From the NCBI GenBank assembly GCA_964590135.1, contig CAZPVX010000001.1, positions 124,001 through 188,000 on the forward strand: a stretch of DNA of 64,000 nucleotides, read 5' to 3'. Shown here one piece after another: positions 7,843 to 16,430 of the stretch (position 1 is the stretch's first letter; every line of letters starts with the position of its first letter). Made by a program: the position numbers and the translations under genes. A model generated the notes under the pieces. The model was not told the DNA's origin. It worked only from the letters and a program-made list of their open reading frames with translations, and did not search any database. This stretch comes from JBDHWI01 sp964590135. GTDB taxonomy: Bacteria; Chloroflexota; Anaerolineae; J036; Brachytrichaceae.

Positions 7843-9486
7843 ATGACAACAAAAACACTGAAATGGGTTCCGATCGGCGGTCTGGGCGAGGTTGGCAAGA
7901 ACATGATGATGTTCGAGTACGACAGCCAGATTCTGCTGATCGACGCCGGCGTAATGTTCCCCGAAAGCGACATGCTCGGCATTGACGCCGTCATCCCCGA
8001 CTACAACTTCATCAAGGAGCGCAAGCAGGACGTGGTGGCGCTCATCATCACACATGGCCACGAGGACCACACCGGCGCAATCACCCATGTGGTGCGCGAC
8101 TTTCCCAATGTGCCGATTTACACCACACCACTCACGCGCGGCTTGCTGGAGGTGAAGCTCAAGGAAGCCAAACTGCTCGACAGCAGCCAAATTTATACGG
8201 TTGAGATAGGCGCCACATTCGAGGCCGGTGCTTTCAAAGTCGAGACGTTCCGCATGTGTCACAGCATTCCAGACAACATCGGCCTGGCAATCACCACGCC
8301 GGCGGGCATTGTCGTGCATAGCGGCGACTTCAAGTTCGACCATACGCCGGTGGACGGCCTGCCGAGCGATTTTGCGAAACTGGCCGAGTTGGGTGGGCGT
8401 GGTGTGCTGGCCTTGTTTGCCGACAGCACCAACGCCGAACGCCCAGGCAGCACGCCGAGCGAGCGCGAGATCGAGCCAGAGTTCGAGCATATCTTCCGCG
8501 ATGCGGAGGGGCGCATCATCGTCGCCACGTTCGCATCGCTGATCTCGCGTGTGCAGCAGGTGGTGAACGTATGCGACATCTATGGGCGCAAACTCGCGCT
8601 CGCCGGCACCTCCATGCAGGAGAACGTGAAGATGGCACAGAAAATGGGCTATCTCACGATTCCCGACGGCATGCTGGTAAAGCTGGAAGAGGCGGTGCGG
8701 ATGAAACCGCATGAGGTTGCCATCATGGCAACCGGCACGCAAGGCGAGCCAGGCGCAGTGCTGGGACGCATGGCAGTGGGCAAGCATCCGGTGATCAACG
8801 TTGAGCCAGGCGACACCATCGTGATGTCGGCTCACCCGATCCCGGGCAACGAGGAATACATCCATCGCATCATCAACCGCCTCTTTCAAAAAGGCGCGAA
8901 CGTGCTATATGACCCGGTGGCGAAGGTGCACGTGAGCGGCCATGCCAGTCAGGAAGAGCAAAAGCTGTTGCTGAGTTTGATCCGGCCAAAGCACTTCATT
9001 CCTATTCACGGCGAATTGCGCATGTTGAAGGCGCATGCCGGCCTGGCGCGCGAGATGGGCATCCACAGCACTTTTGTGGTGGAGAACGGCACACCGGTGG
9101 AGTTCACTGCCGGCGAGGCCAGACAGCTTGAGCGCGTGCCAGGCGGCTATGTGTTCGTGGACGGCAGCGGCGTCGGCGATATCGGCAAAGCAGTGATCCG
9201 CGATCGCGACATCCTCTCGCGCGAAGGTTTTGTGCTGGTGATCATTCGCCGCGATGCGAAGGGTGGGTTGGCCGAAACGCCGGAGATCCTTACACGTGGC
9301 TTCATCTATATGAAGGAAAACGAGTCGCTGATCAAGGGCATGAGCGATGCTGTGAGCGGTGTGTTGAAAGACATGGGTGCGGCGATGAGCGAAACGACGA
9401 TCAAGGACAAGGCCGTCGAGGCCTTGAACAAATACATCATGCAGGAGACGCGCCGGAGACCAATGGTCATCCCGGTGGTAGGGTGA
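7843..9486 (+). CDS. rnj: Ribonuclease J
   Basis: Metallo-beta-lactamase/beta-CASP ribonuclease with 5'-3' exonuclease and endonuclease activity, central to mRNA decay and rRNA maturation. The 547 residues include IPIGGLGEVGKN-type N-terminus, LLIDAGVMFPE, the metal motif HGHEDH (71-76), HSGDFKFD, FADSTNAERPG and the beta-CASP segment MATGTQGEPGAVLGRM, then SGHASQEEQKLLL and the C-terminal dimerisation domain. Length is standard for RNase J. No Shine-Dalgarno is seen before the ATG. The gene is followed by a good hairpin terminator, so it is likely monocistronic. Confidence 0.95.
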   Translation: MTTKTLKWVPIGGLGEVGKNMMMFEYDSQILLIDAGVMFPESDMLGIDAVIPDYNFIKERKQDVVALIITHGHEDHTGAITHVVRDFPNVPIYTTPLTRGLLEVKLKEAKLLDSSQIYTVEIGATFEAGAFKVETFRMCHSIPDNIGLAITTPAGIVVHSGDFKFDHTPVDGLPSDFAKLAELGGRGVLALFADSTNAERPGSTPSEREIEPEFEHIFRDAEGRIIVATFASLISRVQQVVNVCDIYGRKLALAGTSMQENVKMAQKMGYLTIPDGMLVKLEEAVRMKPHEVAIMATGTQGEPGAVLGRMAVGKHPVINVEPGDTIVMSAHPIPGNEEYIHRIINRLFQKGANVLYDPVAKVHVSGHASQEEQKLLLSLIRPKHFIPIHGELRMLKAHAGLAREMGIHSTFVVENGTPVEFTAGEARQLERVPGGYVFVDGSGVGDIGKAVIRDRDILSREGFVLVIIRRDAKGGLAETPEILTRGFIYMKENESLIKGMSDAVSGVLKDMGAAMSETTIKDKAVEALNKYIMQETRRRPMVIPVVG

Positions 9487-9506
9487 GCCTCGCATGTCAA
9501 ATAAAG

Positions 9507-9539
9507 CAGCGTCAAGGTGATTGCTTTGACGCTGTTTTT
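9507..9539 (+). terminator. Rho-independent terminator of rnj
   Basis: Stem CAGCGTCAA (9507-9515) with TTGACGCTG (9526-9534), 10-nt loop, followed by five T residues. Confidence 0.8.
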
Positions 9540-9585
9540 CATCCTTTTCTATGGAGCGCCAGCCCGCAAACATGGTTTCCTGGCC

Positions 9586-9615
9586 TTGTTTTGAGTGCAG
9601 CGCTGATGGTAGAAT
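9586..9615 (+). promoter_or_regulatory. Promoter of rpsB(-tsf)
   Basis: TTGTTT (9586-9591), 18-nt spacer, TAGAAT (9610-9615). It predicts a leader of roughly 110 nt before rpsB; such leaders often carry S2 autoregulation, but I cannot identify a conserved structure. Confidence 0.45.
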
Positions 9616-9732
9616 TGCGCGCCGGCATGGGACCGGAAATACAACATGCGCCCCGATGTAGAGCGACCTGTCCTGAAATAAGGATTCGCTCGGCAGAAGA
9701 AAGGCGCAGAGGTTACAAGGAGAAAACAAAAT

Positions 9733-10566
9733 ATGCCAGTTGTGCCAATGAAGTCACTCCTAGAAACGGGCGTGCACTTCGGCCACCGCACCAAGCGGTG
9801 GAACCCCAAGATGAAGCCGTACATCTTCACAGAACGGAACGGCGTTCATATCATCGATCTTCAACAGACCATCGTTTCCATCGACAACGCGGCGTCACTG
9901 ATTCGCGACACTGTGGAGCGCGGGGGCAACGTGCTTTTCATCGGCACCAAGCGTCAGGCGCAGGAACCGATTGCCACACAAGCAGCGCGCGCCGGCCAGC
10001 CCTACATCACCGAGCGCTTCCTCGGCGGCACGCTCAGCAACTGGCGCACCATCAAGTCGCGCCTCGACCGCATGGCCGAGCTGGAGGCGATGAAGGACCG
10101 CGGCGAATTCGATCGCTTCACCAAGAAGGAAGCCCTGTTGCGCACGCGCGAGATCGACAAGCTCAACCGCCGCATGGGCGGCATCAAAAACATGCGCCGG
10201 CTGCCCGATGCGCTGTTCATCGTCGATGTCTGCCGTGAGGCCAACGCCATCAAGGAGGCCAACCGCCTTGACATCCCGGTCATCGCGATGGTGGACACCA
10301 ACTGTGATCCAGACGGCGTAGACTACGTGATTCCATCCAATGATGACGCCATTCGCGCGATCAAACTGATCGTGGAGGCGATGGCGAACGCGGCGCTGGA
10401 GGGGTTGGCGTTGCGCAAGGGCACTGACGACGTGGTGGCAGTCACCGGCACCGAGGAGAAGGCGGCGGCCGGCGAAGAAGTGCTGGAAGAAATGCGCGCC
10501 GGCAAGGTTGGCGACGAAGAGGCCATGCCGCGCACCTTCGCTCCAGATGCAGAAGACGAGCAATAA
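9733..10566 (+). CDS. rpsB: 30S ribosomal protein S2
   Basis: Small-subunit protein S2, needed for joining of S1 and for 30S assembly. The 277 residues start MPVVPMKSLLETGVHFGHRT and continue RWNPKMKPYIF, IHIIDLQQT-type, GGTLSNWRTI and GGIKNMRRLPDALFIVD, all standard S2 segments, and VDTNCDPDGVDYVIPSNDDA near the C-terminus. The tail after residue 240 is acidic and extends beyond the E. coli protein. Start ATG at 9733 has AAGGAG upstream; the internal Met at residue 6 is an alternative start. Followed by tsf, the usual partner. Confidence 0.97.
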   Translation: MPVVPMKSLLETGVHFGHRTKRWNPKMKPYIFTERNGVHIIDLQQTIVSIDNAASLIRDTVERGGNVLFIGTKRQAQEPIATQAARAGQPYITERFLGGTLSNWRTIKSRLDRMAELEAMKDRGEFDRFTKKEALLRTREIDKLNRRMGGIKNMRRLPDALFIVDVCREANAIKEANRLDIPVIAMVDTNCDPDGVDYVIPSNDDAIRAIKLIVEAMANAALEGLALRKGTDDVVAVTGTEEKAAAGEEVLEEMRAGKVGDEEAMPRTFAPDAEDEQ

Positions 10567-10581
10567 TCGTCTGAAAATCAG

Positions 10582-10610
10582 GGGCGGGCGATCAAATACC
10601 CGCCCTTTTT
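10582..10610 (+). terminator. Hairpin terminator/attenuator between rpsB and tsf
   Basis: Stem GGGCGGG (10582-10588) with CCCGCCC (10599-10605), then five T. Sited between two genes normally co-transcribed, it would reduce tsf expression relative to rpsB. Confidence 0.75.
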
Positions 10611-10644
10611 GATGCCAACAGCACAAAAACAAGAGAGCAGGAAA

Positions 10645-11241
10645 ATGGCGATTACAGCAGAGATGGTGAAGACACTGCGCGAGCAAACTGGCGCCGGCAT
10701 GATGGATTGCAAGAAGGCGTTGGAACAGAACGCCGGCGACATAGCAAAGGCTGAAGCGTGGTTGAAGGAGAAGGGTCTTTCAGCGGCTGCCAAGAAGGCT
10801 TCGCGCGAGGCCAATGAGGGCATGATCGAGGTTTACTCGCACATGGGCGGCCGCATGGCCGTGATGGTGGAGGTGAACTGCGAGACCGATTTCGTGGCGC
10901 GCATGCCAGAATTTCGTGAGCTGGCGCACGATGTGGCGCTACAAATTGGATCGACTGGCCCGCAATATGTGCGCAAGGAAGATGTGCCGGCGAACGTGCT
11001 GGAAGAGCAAGTCGCCAAATTCAAGGCGGATGCTATTGCCGAAGGCAAAAAGCCAGAAATTGCAGAGCGTGTGGCCGCCGGCCGGCTTGAAAAGTTCTAT
11101 CAGGACACCTGCCTGCTGGAGCAGGTGTTTGTAAAAGACGACAAAAAGAAGGTGAAGGATCTGGTAACTGAAACAGTCGCCAAATGCGGCGAGAACATCC
11201 AGATTCGGCGCTTCGCCCGATATATGTTGGGCGGCGAGTGA
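10645..11241 (+). CDS. tsf: Elongation factor Ts
   Basis: Guanine nucleotide exchange factor that regenerates EF-Tu-GTP. The 198-residue chain begins MAITAEMVKTLREQTGAGMM, continues DCKKALEQNAGDIAKAEAWL and carries the EF-Tu contact TDFV (81-84). It is the short form of the family (E. coli has about 283 residues), lacking the long second core subdomain, as in cyanobacteria and Thermus. The ATG at 10645 is chosen because the family N-terminus begins there; an in-frame ATG at 10609 lies in the terminator tail. Confidence 0.96.
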   Translation: MAITAEMVKTLREQTGAGMMDCKKALEQNAGDIAKAEAWLKEKGLSAAAKKASREANEGMIEVYSHMGGRMAVMVEVNCETDFVARMPEFRELAHDVALQIGSTGPQYVRKEDVPANVLEEQVAKFKADAIAEGKKPEIAERVAAGRLEKFYQDTCLLEQVFVKDDKKKVKDLVTETVAKCGENIQIRRFARYMLGGE

Positions 11242-11249
11242 AGAAATTC

Positions 11250-11273
11250 AAAGGGCATGAAAATGCCCTTTTT
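11250..11273 (+). terminator. Hairpin terminator after tsf
   Basis: Stem AAAGGGCAT (11250-11258) with ATGCCCTTT (11263-11271), GAAA tetraloop, ending in a T run. Confidence 0.8.
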
Positions 11274-11347
11274 GTTTGCATGGGCGCCGGCTTCGTCTCG
11301 TTCAATCATTGCATCGAGATCGAACTGTTGATTTCAGGAGGAATACC

Positions 11348-12070
11348 ATGGCAGTGCCAAAGTACAAGCGCGTTTTGTTGAAGATCGGTGGTGAAGCCTT
11401 TGCAGGGCCTGGTGGAATGGGCATCGTGCCTCAACTTGCCGAAGAGGTGGCCGCCAAGGTGCGGGCAGTCAGGGAATTGGGCGTGCAGGTCGTCATCGTG
11501 CTGGGGGCCGGCAATTTCTGGCGCGGGAAAGACGGCATCTCACATGGCATGGATCGCACCACTGCCGACCATATCGGCATGTTGGCAACCGTGATGAACG
11601 CGCTGGCGCTGCGCGATGCATTTGAGCGGCTAGGAATGGAGGCGCGCGTGCAGACTGCTATCGAGATACGTTCAGTGGCTGAGCCTTACATTCGGCTGCG
11701 CGCCATTCGGCACCTGGAAAAGGGGCGCGTGGTGATCATGGGCGCCGGCACAGGCAATCCCTATTTCACCACCGACACCGCTGGCGCACTTCGTGCTGCC
11801 GAAACCGGTTGCAACATCATGATCAAGGCCACCAAGGTTGATGGTGTTTATGACGCCGACCCGCGCAAGAATGAAACCGCACAGCGCTTTGAATCATTGA
11901 ATTATCTGGATGCGCTGAACCAGAAGCTCGGGGTAATGGACAGCACAGCCATCACTCTTTGCATGGAGAACGACTTGCCTATTATGGTGCTCGATCTCTG
12001 GCAGCCAAACAGTCTGGAACGTGCCGTGTTGGGGGAGAAGATTGGCACAATCATTTCATCCGGCAAGTAG
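11348..12070 (+). CDS. pyrH: UMP kinase
   Basis: Phosphorylates UMP to UDP with ATP; hexameric amino-acid-kinase-fold enzyme typical of bacteria. The 240 residues show KRVLLKIGGEAFAG at the N-terminus, GAGNFWRGKD (UMP/ATP loop), DHIGMLATVMNALALRDAFE, and GTGNPYFTTDTAAALRA-type and KATKVDGVYDADP segments characteristic of PyrH. The ATG at 11348 has AGGAGG 7 nt upstream; the frame is open upstream to 11276 but that stretch overlaps the tsf terminator. Part of the tsf-pyrH-frr-uppS-cdsA order widespread in bacteria. Confidence 0.97.
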   Translation: MAVPKYKRVLLKIGGEAFAGPGGMGIVPQLAEEVAAKVRAVRELGVQVVIVLGAGNFWRGKDGISHGMDRTTADHIGMLATVMNALALRDAFERLGMEARVQTAIEIRSVAEPYIRLRAIRHLEKGRVVIMGAGTGNPYFTTDTAGALRAAETGCNIMIKATKVDGVYDADPRKNETAQRFESLNYLDALNQKLGVMDSTAITLCMENDLPIMVLDLWQPNSLERAVLGEKIGTIISSGK

Positions 12071-12213
12071 ACGTGCCTGCAAGCATTCAAATCTAGCTCA
12101 AGTCTGCATAAAACGGCTGTCAAAAGCTGCATTCTGCACTCGTGATAGCATTTTGGAGCAAACTTGCACCTGTCTGTAGCGCAGACCAACTAAAACACAC
12201 GAGGTTGATCATC

Positions 12214-12780
12214 ATGGCAGATGAAGTCAAGGGAATTCTGAAAGAGGTCGAGAAGGAAATGGAGCGCTCTATTGAGTCGATGGAGGCTGATTTTCAGGCG
12301 ATTCGCACCGGGCGCGCATCGCCGGCACTGGTCGAAAAGTTGCATGTAGAGTACTACGGTTCTCACGTGACGCTTCAGCAGCTCGCTGCCATCACGGTGC
12401 CAGAAGCGCAAACGATTATGATCAAACCCTTCGACCCTTCCACGCTCAAGCTCATCGAGAAGGCGATCACAGTTTCCGATTTGAAGCTCACGCCAAACAA
12501 TGATGGCAAAGTCATTCGCCTGAATATTCCGCCCTTGACCCAGGAGCGCCGCAAGGACATCACCAAACTCGTCCACAGGCGCCTCGAAGAGGCCAAGGTA
12601 TCAGTTCGAAACCACCGCCGCGACGGGATGGACATGCTGAAGGAGTATGAGGACGAAAACCTGATCAGCGAGGATGAGCACAAGCGCGGCAAGCAGGAAC
12701 TTGAAACCCAGACTCAAAAGTTCATCGCCCGTGCGGATGAACTAGGCGCTCGCAAAGAGCGCGAGATCATGGAGATGTAG
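12214..12780 (+). CDS. frr: Ribosome recycling factor
   Basis: Splits post-termination ribosomes together with EF-G. The 188-residue helical-hairpin protein has the hallmark FQAIRTGRASPALVEKLHVEYYG near the N-terminus and NIPPLTQERRKDITKLVHRR and VRNHRRDGMDMLKEYEDE further on. Length matches the family (about 185). ATG at 12214 is preceded by GAGGT at suitable distance. The uppS start lies 5 nt after the stop, so the two are probably translated from one mRNA. Confidence 0.97.
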   Translation: MADEVKGILKEVEKEMERSIESMEADFQAIRTGRASPALVEKLHVEYYGSHVTLQQLAAITVPEAQTIMIKPFDPSTLKLIEKAITVSDLKLTPNNDGKVIRLNIPPLTQERRKDITKLVHRRLEEAKVSVRNHRRDGMDMLKEYEDENLISEDEHKRGKQELETQTQKFIARADELGARKEREIMEM

Positions 12781-12785
12781 ACCGT

Positions 12786-13559
12786 ATGGCACTTTCTGCA
12801 AGCTTGAAGAGAACATTTGGTCGCAGCGTTGCGCCGGTGCATGTGCCGGTGGCGATAGCGCCGGCGAAGCACGGCGTCCGCCATCTCGCCATCATCATGG
12901 ATGGCAACGGTCGCTGGGCCAAGCAGCGCAACCTGCCCCGGCTGGCCGGCCACAAAGCCGGCACAGACAACCTGCATCGCATTCTTCGAGCTTGCAAAGA
13001 TCAAGGCATCAAGATCGTCACGCTCTATGCATTTTCCACAGAGAATTGGAGCCGGCCACAGGAGGAAGTCGCCGGCTTGATGAAGATTCTGGAGACATCC
13101 ATAGAAAAAGAACTTGGCGAGTTGCATCGCGAGGGAGTGCAAATTCGTCACATCGGACGATCTGATCGCATTCCACCCAGCCTGTACAAAAAAATTCAAA
13201 AGGCCATCGATTACACGCACAGCAACAACGAGTTGATTCTCAACATTGCCATGAACTATGGCGGTCGTGCCGAGATTGTGGATGCGGTCAAAAACATGCT
13301 CACCGCCGGCGTCGCACCCGAGCAGATCGATGAAAAAATGCTCGGGCGCTATCTTTACACCTGTGATCTTCCTGATCCGGATCTGATTATCCGCACCAGT
13401 GGCGAATATCGGGTAAGCAACTTTCTGATCTGGCAAGGCGCCTACGCAGAGTACTACATTACCGATGTGTTCTGGCCTGACTTCGACGAGCGGGAATTGC
13501 AAAAGGCGCTCGATCACTTTGGCCGGCGAGATCGCCGCTTTGGTGGTGTAAAAGCCTGA
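12786..13559 (+). CDS. uppS: Isoprenyl transferase (undecaprenyl diphosphate synthase)
   Basis: cis-Prenyltransferase that elongates farnesyl diphosphate with isopentenyl diphosphate to the C55 lipid carrier of cell-wall synthesis. The 257 residues contain HLAIIMDGNGRWAKQRNLPR (33-52) with the catalytic Asp39, LYAFSTENWSRPQEEV, and the C-terminal DLIIRTSGEYRVSNFLIWQGAYAEYYI in which the usual GE-x-R-x-S-N-F-L block is intact. The first 30 residues are an extra, unconserved extension. Directly follows frr; a terminator-like hairpin comes 38 nt after the stop. Confidence 0.96.
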   Translation: MALSASLKRTFGRSVAPVHVPVAIAPAKHGVRHLAIIMDGNGRWAKQRNLPRLAGHKAGTDNLHRILRACKDQGIKIVTLYAFSTENWSRPQEEVAGLMKILETSIEKELGELHREGVQIRHIGRSDRIPPSLYKKIQKAIDYTHSNNELILNIAMNYGGRAEIVDAVKNMLTAGVAPEQIDEKMLGRYLYTCDLPDPDLIIRTSGEYRVSNFLIWQGAYAEYYITDVFWPDFDERELQKALDHFGRRDRRFGGVKA

Positions 13560-13596
13560 CAACATTACGCTCAAATCGATGCGCATCGATGCACAG

Positions 13597-13627
13597 CCCC
13601 GACCCCCATCGGGGTTGCTTTGTTTTT
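13597..13627 (+). terminator. Terminator-like hairpin between uppS and cdsA
   Basis: Stem CCCCGA (13597-13602) with TCGGGG (13609-13614), six-base loop, then TTGCTTTGTTTTT. It lies inside the longest possible cdsA frame, which is the reason for choosing a later cdsA start. Confidence 0.6.
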
Positions 13628-13659
13628 CGGCGTTGCTGGCAACAGCTATCATCTGGCTT

Positions 13660-14466
13660 GTGAATAAAACCCCAGAGATCGTCGTGCGCATCATCAGCGG
13701 CGTTGCCATCGTCGCCGTGAGCATCATTTTCGGCATCATCGGTGGCATCTGGTTCACGCTGTTCGTGTTCGCGCTCATGCTGCTCACCGCTCACGAGTTG
13801 TGGCGCCTCTGCATCGCGGCAACCTACAAGTCATCCATAGCCATCACACTCCTGACAGCTGTGGCGGCCTTTACTGGCGTGAGATGGCCTTCACTTCCAA
13901 TATTGATGCCGGCCATGTCACTTGCGTTGCTCATCACATTAGGGTTGCAACTCACCAACGCCGGCAAACGACGATTCAGTGATTGGGCGGTGAGCTTCGC
14001 CGGCGGTTTTTATATCGGTTGGACGTGCGGTTTGGTCGCAGCGCTGCGCGAATTGGAAAACGGCGCCTGGTGGTTATTACTGACACTGGTCACTGTCTGG
14101 TTGGCCGATTCTGGCGCCTACGTCTTTGGGCGATTGCTGGGCAAACACAAGCTGGCGCCAGCCATTAGCCCCAGCAAAACATGGGAGGGTTATATTGGCG
14201 GCGCGCTCACAGCGCTGGTCGGCGGAGCGTTCGTGGGTTGGGCCAGTCCACTCGGCCTGCTAAGTGGTGCAACAGTGGGCGGTCTTATTGGCCTTTTCGC
14301 CGTTATGGGTGACCTCACTGAATCACTCATAAAGAGAGAGGCAAAAACCAAGGACTCAGGCAGCCTCATTCCTGGTCATGGGGGGGTATTTGATCGGGTG
14401 GATTCACTTTTATGGGCGGCTGTCATCACATTTATTGCCCACAGTGTCATTGTTGTAGCGCGCTAA
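13660..14466 (+). CDS. cdsA: Phosphatidate cytidylyltransferase
   Basis: Makes CDP-diacylglycerol from phosphatidate and CTP, the branch point of phospholipid synthesis. A multi-spanning membrane protein with the C-terminal signature KTKDSGSLIPGHGGVFDRVDS (slightly shortened here: DSGSLIPGHGGVFDRVDSL) and the upstream ISPSKTWEGYIGG segment. From GTG at 13660 it has 268 residues and begins MNKTPEIVVRIISG, which matches the usual short N-terminus. An ATG at 13579 would give 295 residues but places the terminator-like hairpin inside the gene. Neither start has a clear Shine-Dalgarno, so the exact start is uncertain. Confidence 0.9.
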   Translation: MNKTPEIVVRIISGVAIVAVSIIFGIIGGIWFTLFVFALMLLTAHELWRLCIAATYKSSIAITLLTAVAAFTGVRWPSLPILMPAMSLALLITLGLQLTNAGKRRFSDWAVSFAGGFYIGWTCGLVAALRELENGAWWLLLTLVTVWLADSGAYVFGRLLGKHKLAPAISPSKTWEGYIGGALTALVGGAFVGWASPLGLLSGATVGGLIGLFAVMGDLTESLIKREAKTKDSGSLIPGHGGVFDRVDSLLWAAVITFIAHSVIVVAR

Positions 14467-14506
14467 CGTTATGAAAGCCAGTCCAAACAATTAGTTCAAA
14501 TTTCAC

Positions 14507-14535
14507 TTGCAAGACACCAAGAGATTTCCTAGAAT
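14507..14535 (+). promoter_or_regulatory. Promoter of the TPR membrane-protein gene
   Basis: TTGCAA (14507-14512), 17-nt spacer, TAGAAT (14530-14535); expected transcript start near 14542. Confidence 0.6.
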
Positions 14536-14540
14536 TCACT

Positions 14541-14574
14541 TTAAGGTTGATTTTACAAATATTTAAGGTCAACC
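14541..14574 (+). promoter_or_regulatory. Repeat/hairpin at the transcript start of the TPR gene
   Basis: TTAAGGT occurs twice in the same orientation (near 14541 and 14563), and GGTTGA (14545-14550) is inverted as TCAACC (14569-14574). Its place just after the -10 would suit an operator or an RNA hairpin that controls ribosome access. Confidence 0.35.
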
Positions 14575-14584
14575 CCAAGGGAAA

Positions 14585-16228
14585 ATGGCTGAAATCAATC
14601 GCGCGCTTGCACTTCTACGCAAGCAAAAGAACACGCTCCACAAAGAAATCCGCCGGCTCGTGCGCATGTTGATGCGCCTGTTGCCCCGTCGTTTGGCATT
14701 GTCCTTCGAGCCACGCGCTCCGCGCCGGAGCAACGGCCGCATAACCAAGTTTGAGATTGGCGGCAATGTCACGCGCAGCATCATATTTTTGCCAAATGTG
14801 CACTTGGACGGCATCGATACCAGGGCGATTGTTGGCGGCATCGTCATCGTTGTTGTCGTCATCAGCGTTGCGACCAGCACGACGCCAAATTCAGGCAAAA
14901 TCGCTCTTCAGCCGTTCGTGCGAGGTGATGCATATCATCTGGATGCAGTCATCGCACCGTTCCACACCACCGATCCAGCAAACAAGGCATGCAGCAAATT
15001 TGCCCAAGACTTTGGCGACCGCCTAGGCTACGCGGTGGGCAATAACGATCCACAAAACGTCACGATCTGGATGCCTGAACAGATGGCCGGCGTTTTTCCG
15101 CAAGCCGGCAAAGCCGGCGCAGACATCCGGCAGTTCGCCGAGGAACACCAGATTGACCTCCTCTTCTTCGGAGAGATCGAATGCAATGGCCAAATTGCCA
15201 TGGTGCGACCGCAAATCATGGCATCAAACCCCTTTTATCGCGGCGCACCCGAGATGGCTGAGTTCTATGGCTTTGACGACATGACCAGCCCGCTTGTAGT
15301 TGAATTCGGTAATAACTCCCTTGAGCAGGTTGTGCGAGCACAAGCTGCGCGCATCTCCACCCTCATCGATATGGGGCGAGGCTTTCGCTTGCTCGCCACA
15401 AATTCGATTGATGAGCTCAAGCAAGCGGCTGTATTGTTTCAAGAACTCGCCGCCGCCGGCAACGTGACCGATCGGCATGGTTTGGCAATGCTGCAATACT
15501 TGACTGGCAAGTCCCAACTAGCCAGCGCTCTGGACACCTGCAACACGATCGATCAGGACTTGCTTCAGCAGGCCGAAAACAGCTTCTCCAAAGCGTTACG
15601 GCATGAACCGGAGTTCGCGTTGGCGCTCGCTCATCTCGGCAACGTGTCAGTGTATCGCGCCCAAAATCTTCCACCGAACAACATCGATCAGATCCAAGCC
15701 GCCTTGAGCAAGGGCTTGTCTCGCTATCAACGCGCATTGGATGCGCGCGTGCAACCTGCAGACGATTTGGCCGCCGCACTCGCAAATATCGGCATCGCTC
15801 AAGCCAAGATTGTGCTGCACGACTTGATTCCCGCAGGCAACGAGAGTCGATTGTTACTCGTTGATGCGGTCAAGCGCCTGAACGATGTCATTCACAATTC
15901 TGCCGGCGACGCCGGCAAGGAAATCAAAGCCGCAGTAGCGCTCGCCTATGCGCTGCTTGGAGATGTGCAGCGCGCAGGTTTCAACGATGAGCGTGCACTA
16001 GCCTCATATGGCAAGGTCGCATCGTTGACCGAGGATCGTCACCTGCAGATGGCTGTAGCGCAAAGCATGGCCGAACTGCACACAGTTCGCGGAGATGCTT
16101 GCATGGCTGCGCAGCAATACCTGATCGCCGCACAAAATGCATGCCAGGCAGACAGTCGCAAGTTTGCAATGCAGGCGGAACGAATGCAGTTTTACTGCCA
16201 GCAAGCAAACGACACACAAGCGCGATAG
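14585..16228 (+). CDS. Membrane-anchored protein with C-terminal TPR-like helices, unknown function
   Basis: 547 residues, not a family I can name. Residues 1-50 are strongly basic (RKQKN, RRLVRMLMRLLPRR, RAPRR); one transmembrane helix follows at about 81-97. The central part (105-290) is an alpha/beta domain with the pattern of a periplasmic ligand or nucleotide-binding fold but no diagnostic motif. The C-terminal 250 residues are helical with TPR-like periodicity (NSFSKALRHEPEFALALAHLGN, YQRALDARVQPADDLAAALANIG). The basic cytoplasmic end could touch nucleic acid or lipid headgroups. It has its own promoter and terminator, so it acts as a single transcription unit between cdsA and a response regulator. 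Confidence 0.6.
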   Translation: MAEINRALALLRKQKNTLHKEIRRLVRMLMRLLPRRLALSFEPRAPRRSNGRITKFEIGGNVTRSIIFLPNVHLDGIDTRAIVGGIVIVVVVISVATSTTPNSGKIALQPFVRGDAYHLDAVIAPFHTTDPANKACSKFAQDFGDRLGYAVGNNDPQNVTIWMPEQMAGVFPQAGKAGADIRQFAEEHQIDLLFFGEIECNGQIAMVRPQIMASNPFYRGAPEMAEFYGFDDMTSPLVVEFGNNSLEQVVRAQAARISTLIDMGRGFRLLATNSIDELKQAAVLFQELAAAGNVTDRHGLAMLQYLTGKSQLASALDTCNTIDQDLLQQAENSFSKALRHEPEFALALAHLGNVSVYRAQNLPPNNIDQIQAALSKGLSRYQRALDARVQPADDLAAALANIGIAQAKIVLHDLIPAGNESRLLLVDAVKRLNDVIHNSAGDAGKEIKAAVALAYALLGDVQRAGFNDERALASYGKVASLTEDRHLQMAVAQSMAELHTVRGDACMAAQQYLIAAQNACQADSRKFAMQAERMQFYCQQANDTQAR

Positions 16229-16256
16229 CATTCGATTCAAGTCCCGGTTTCAGCAG

Positions 16257-16291
16257 GAGCGAGCAGCGTTTACTTGCTGCTCGCTCTTTTT
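16257..16291 (+). terminator. Strong terminator of the TPR gene
   Basis: 11-bp perfect stem GAGCGAGCAGC (16257-16267) / GCTGCTCGCTC (16276-16286), 8-nt loop, then TTTTT. Confidence 0.9.
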
Positions 16292-16430
16292 GCGCCATGC
16301 AAATGACACATCTGCAGTCCTGCCGCGCTGGAAATGGGCCAGTATGTTCAGCACAGCCAAACTATCCTGAGCCCTTTTTCTCATCTTTCTAATCTTGCGT
16401 TTATACGATCAAACTAAAGTAGCGAGCGTC

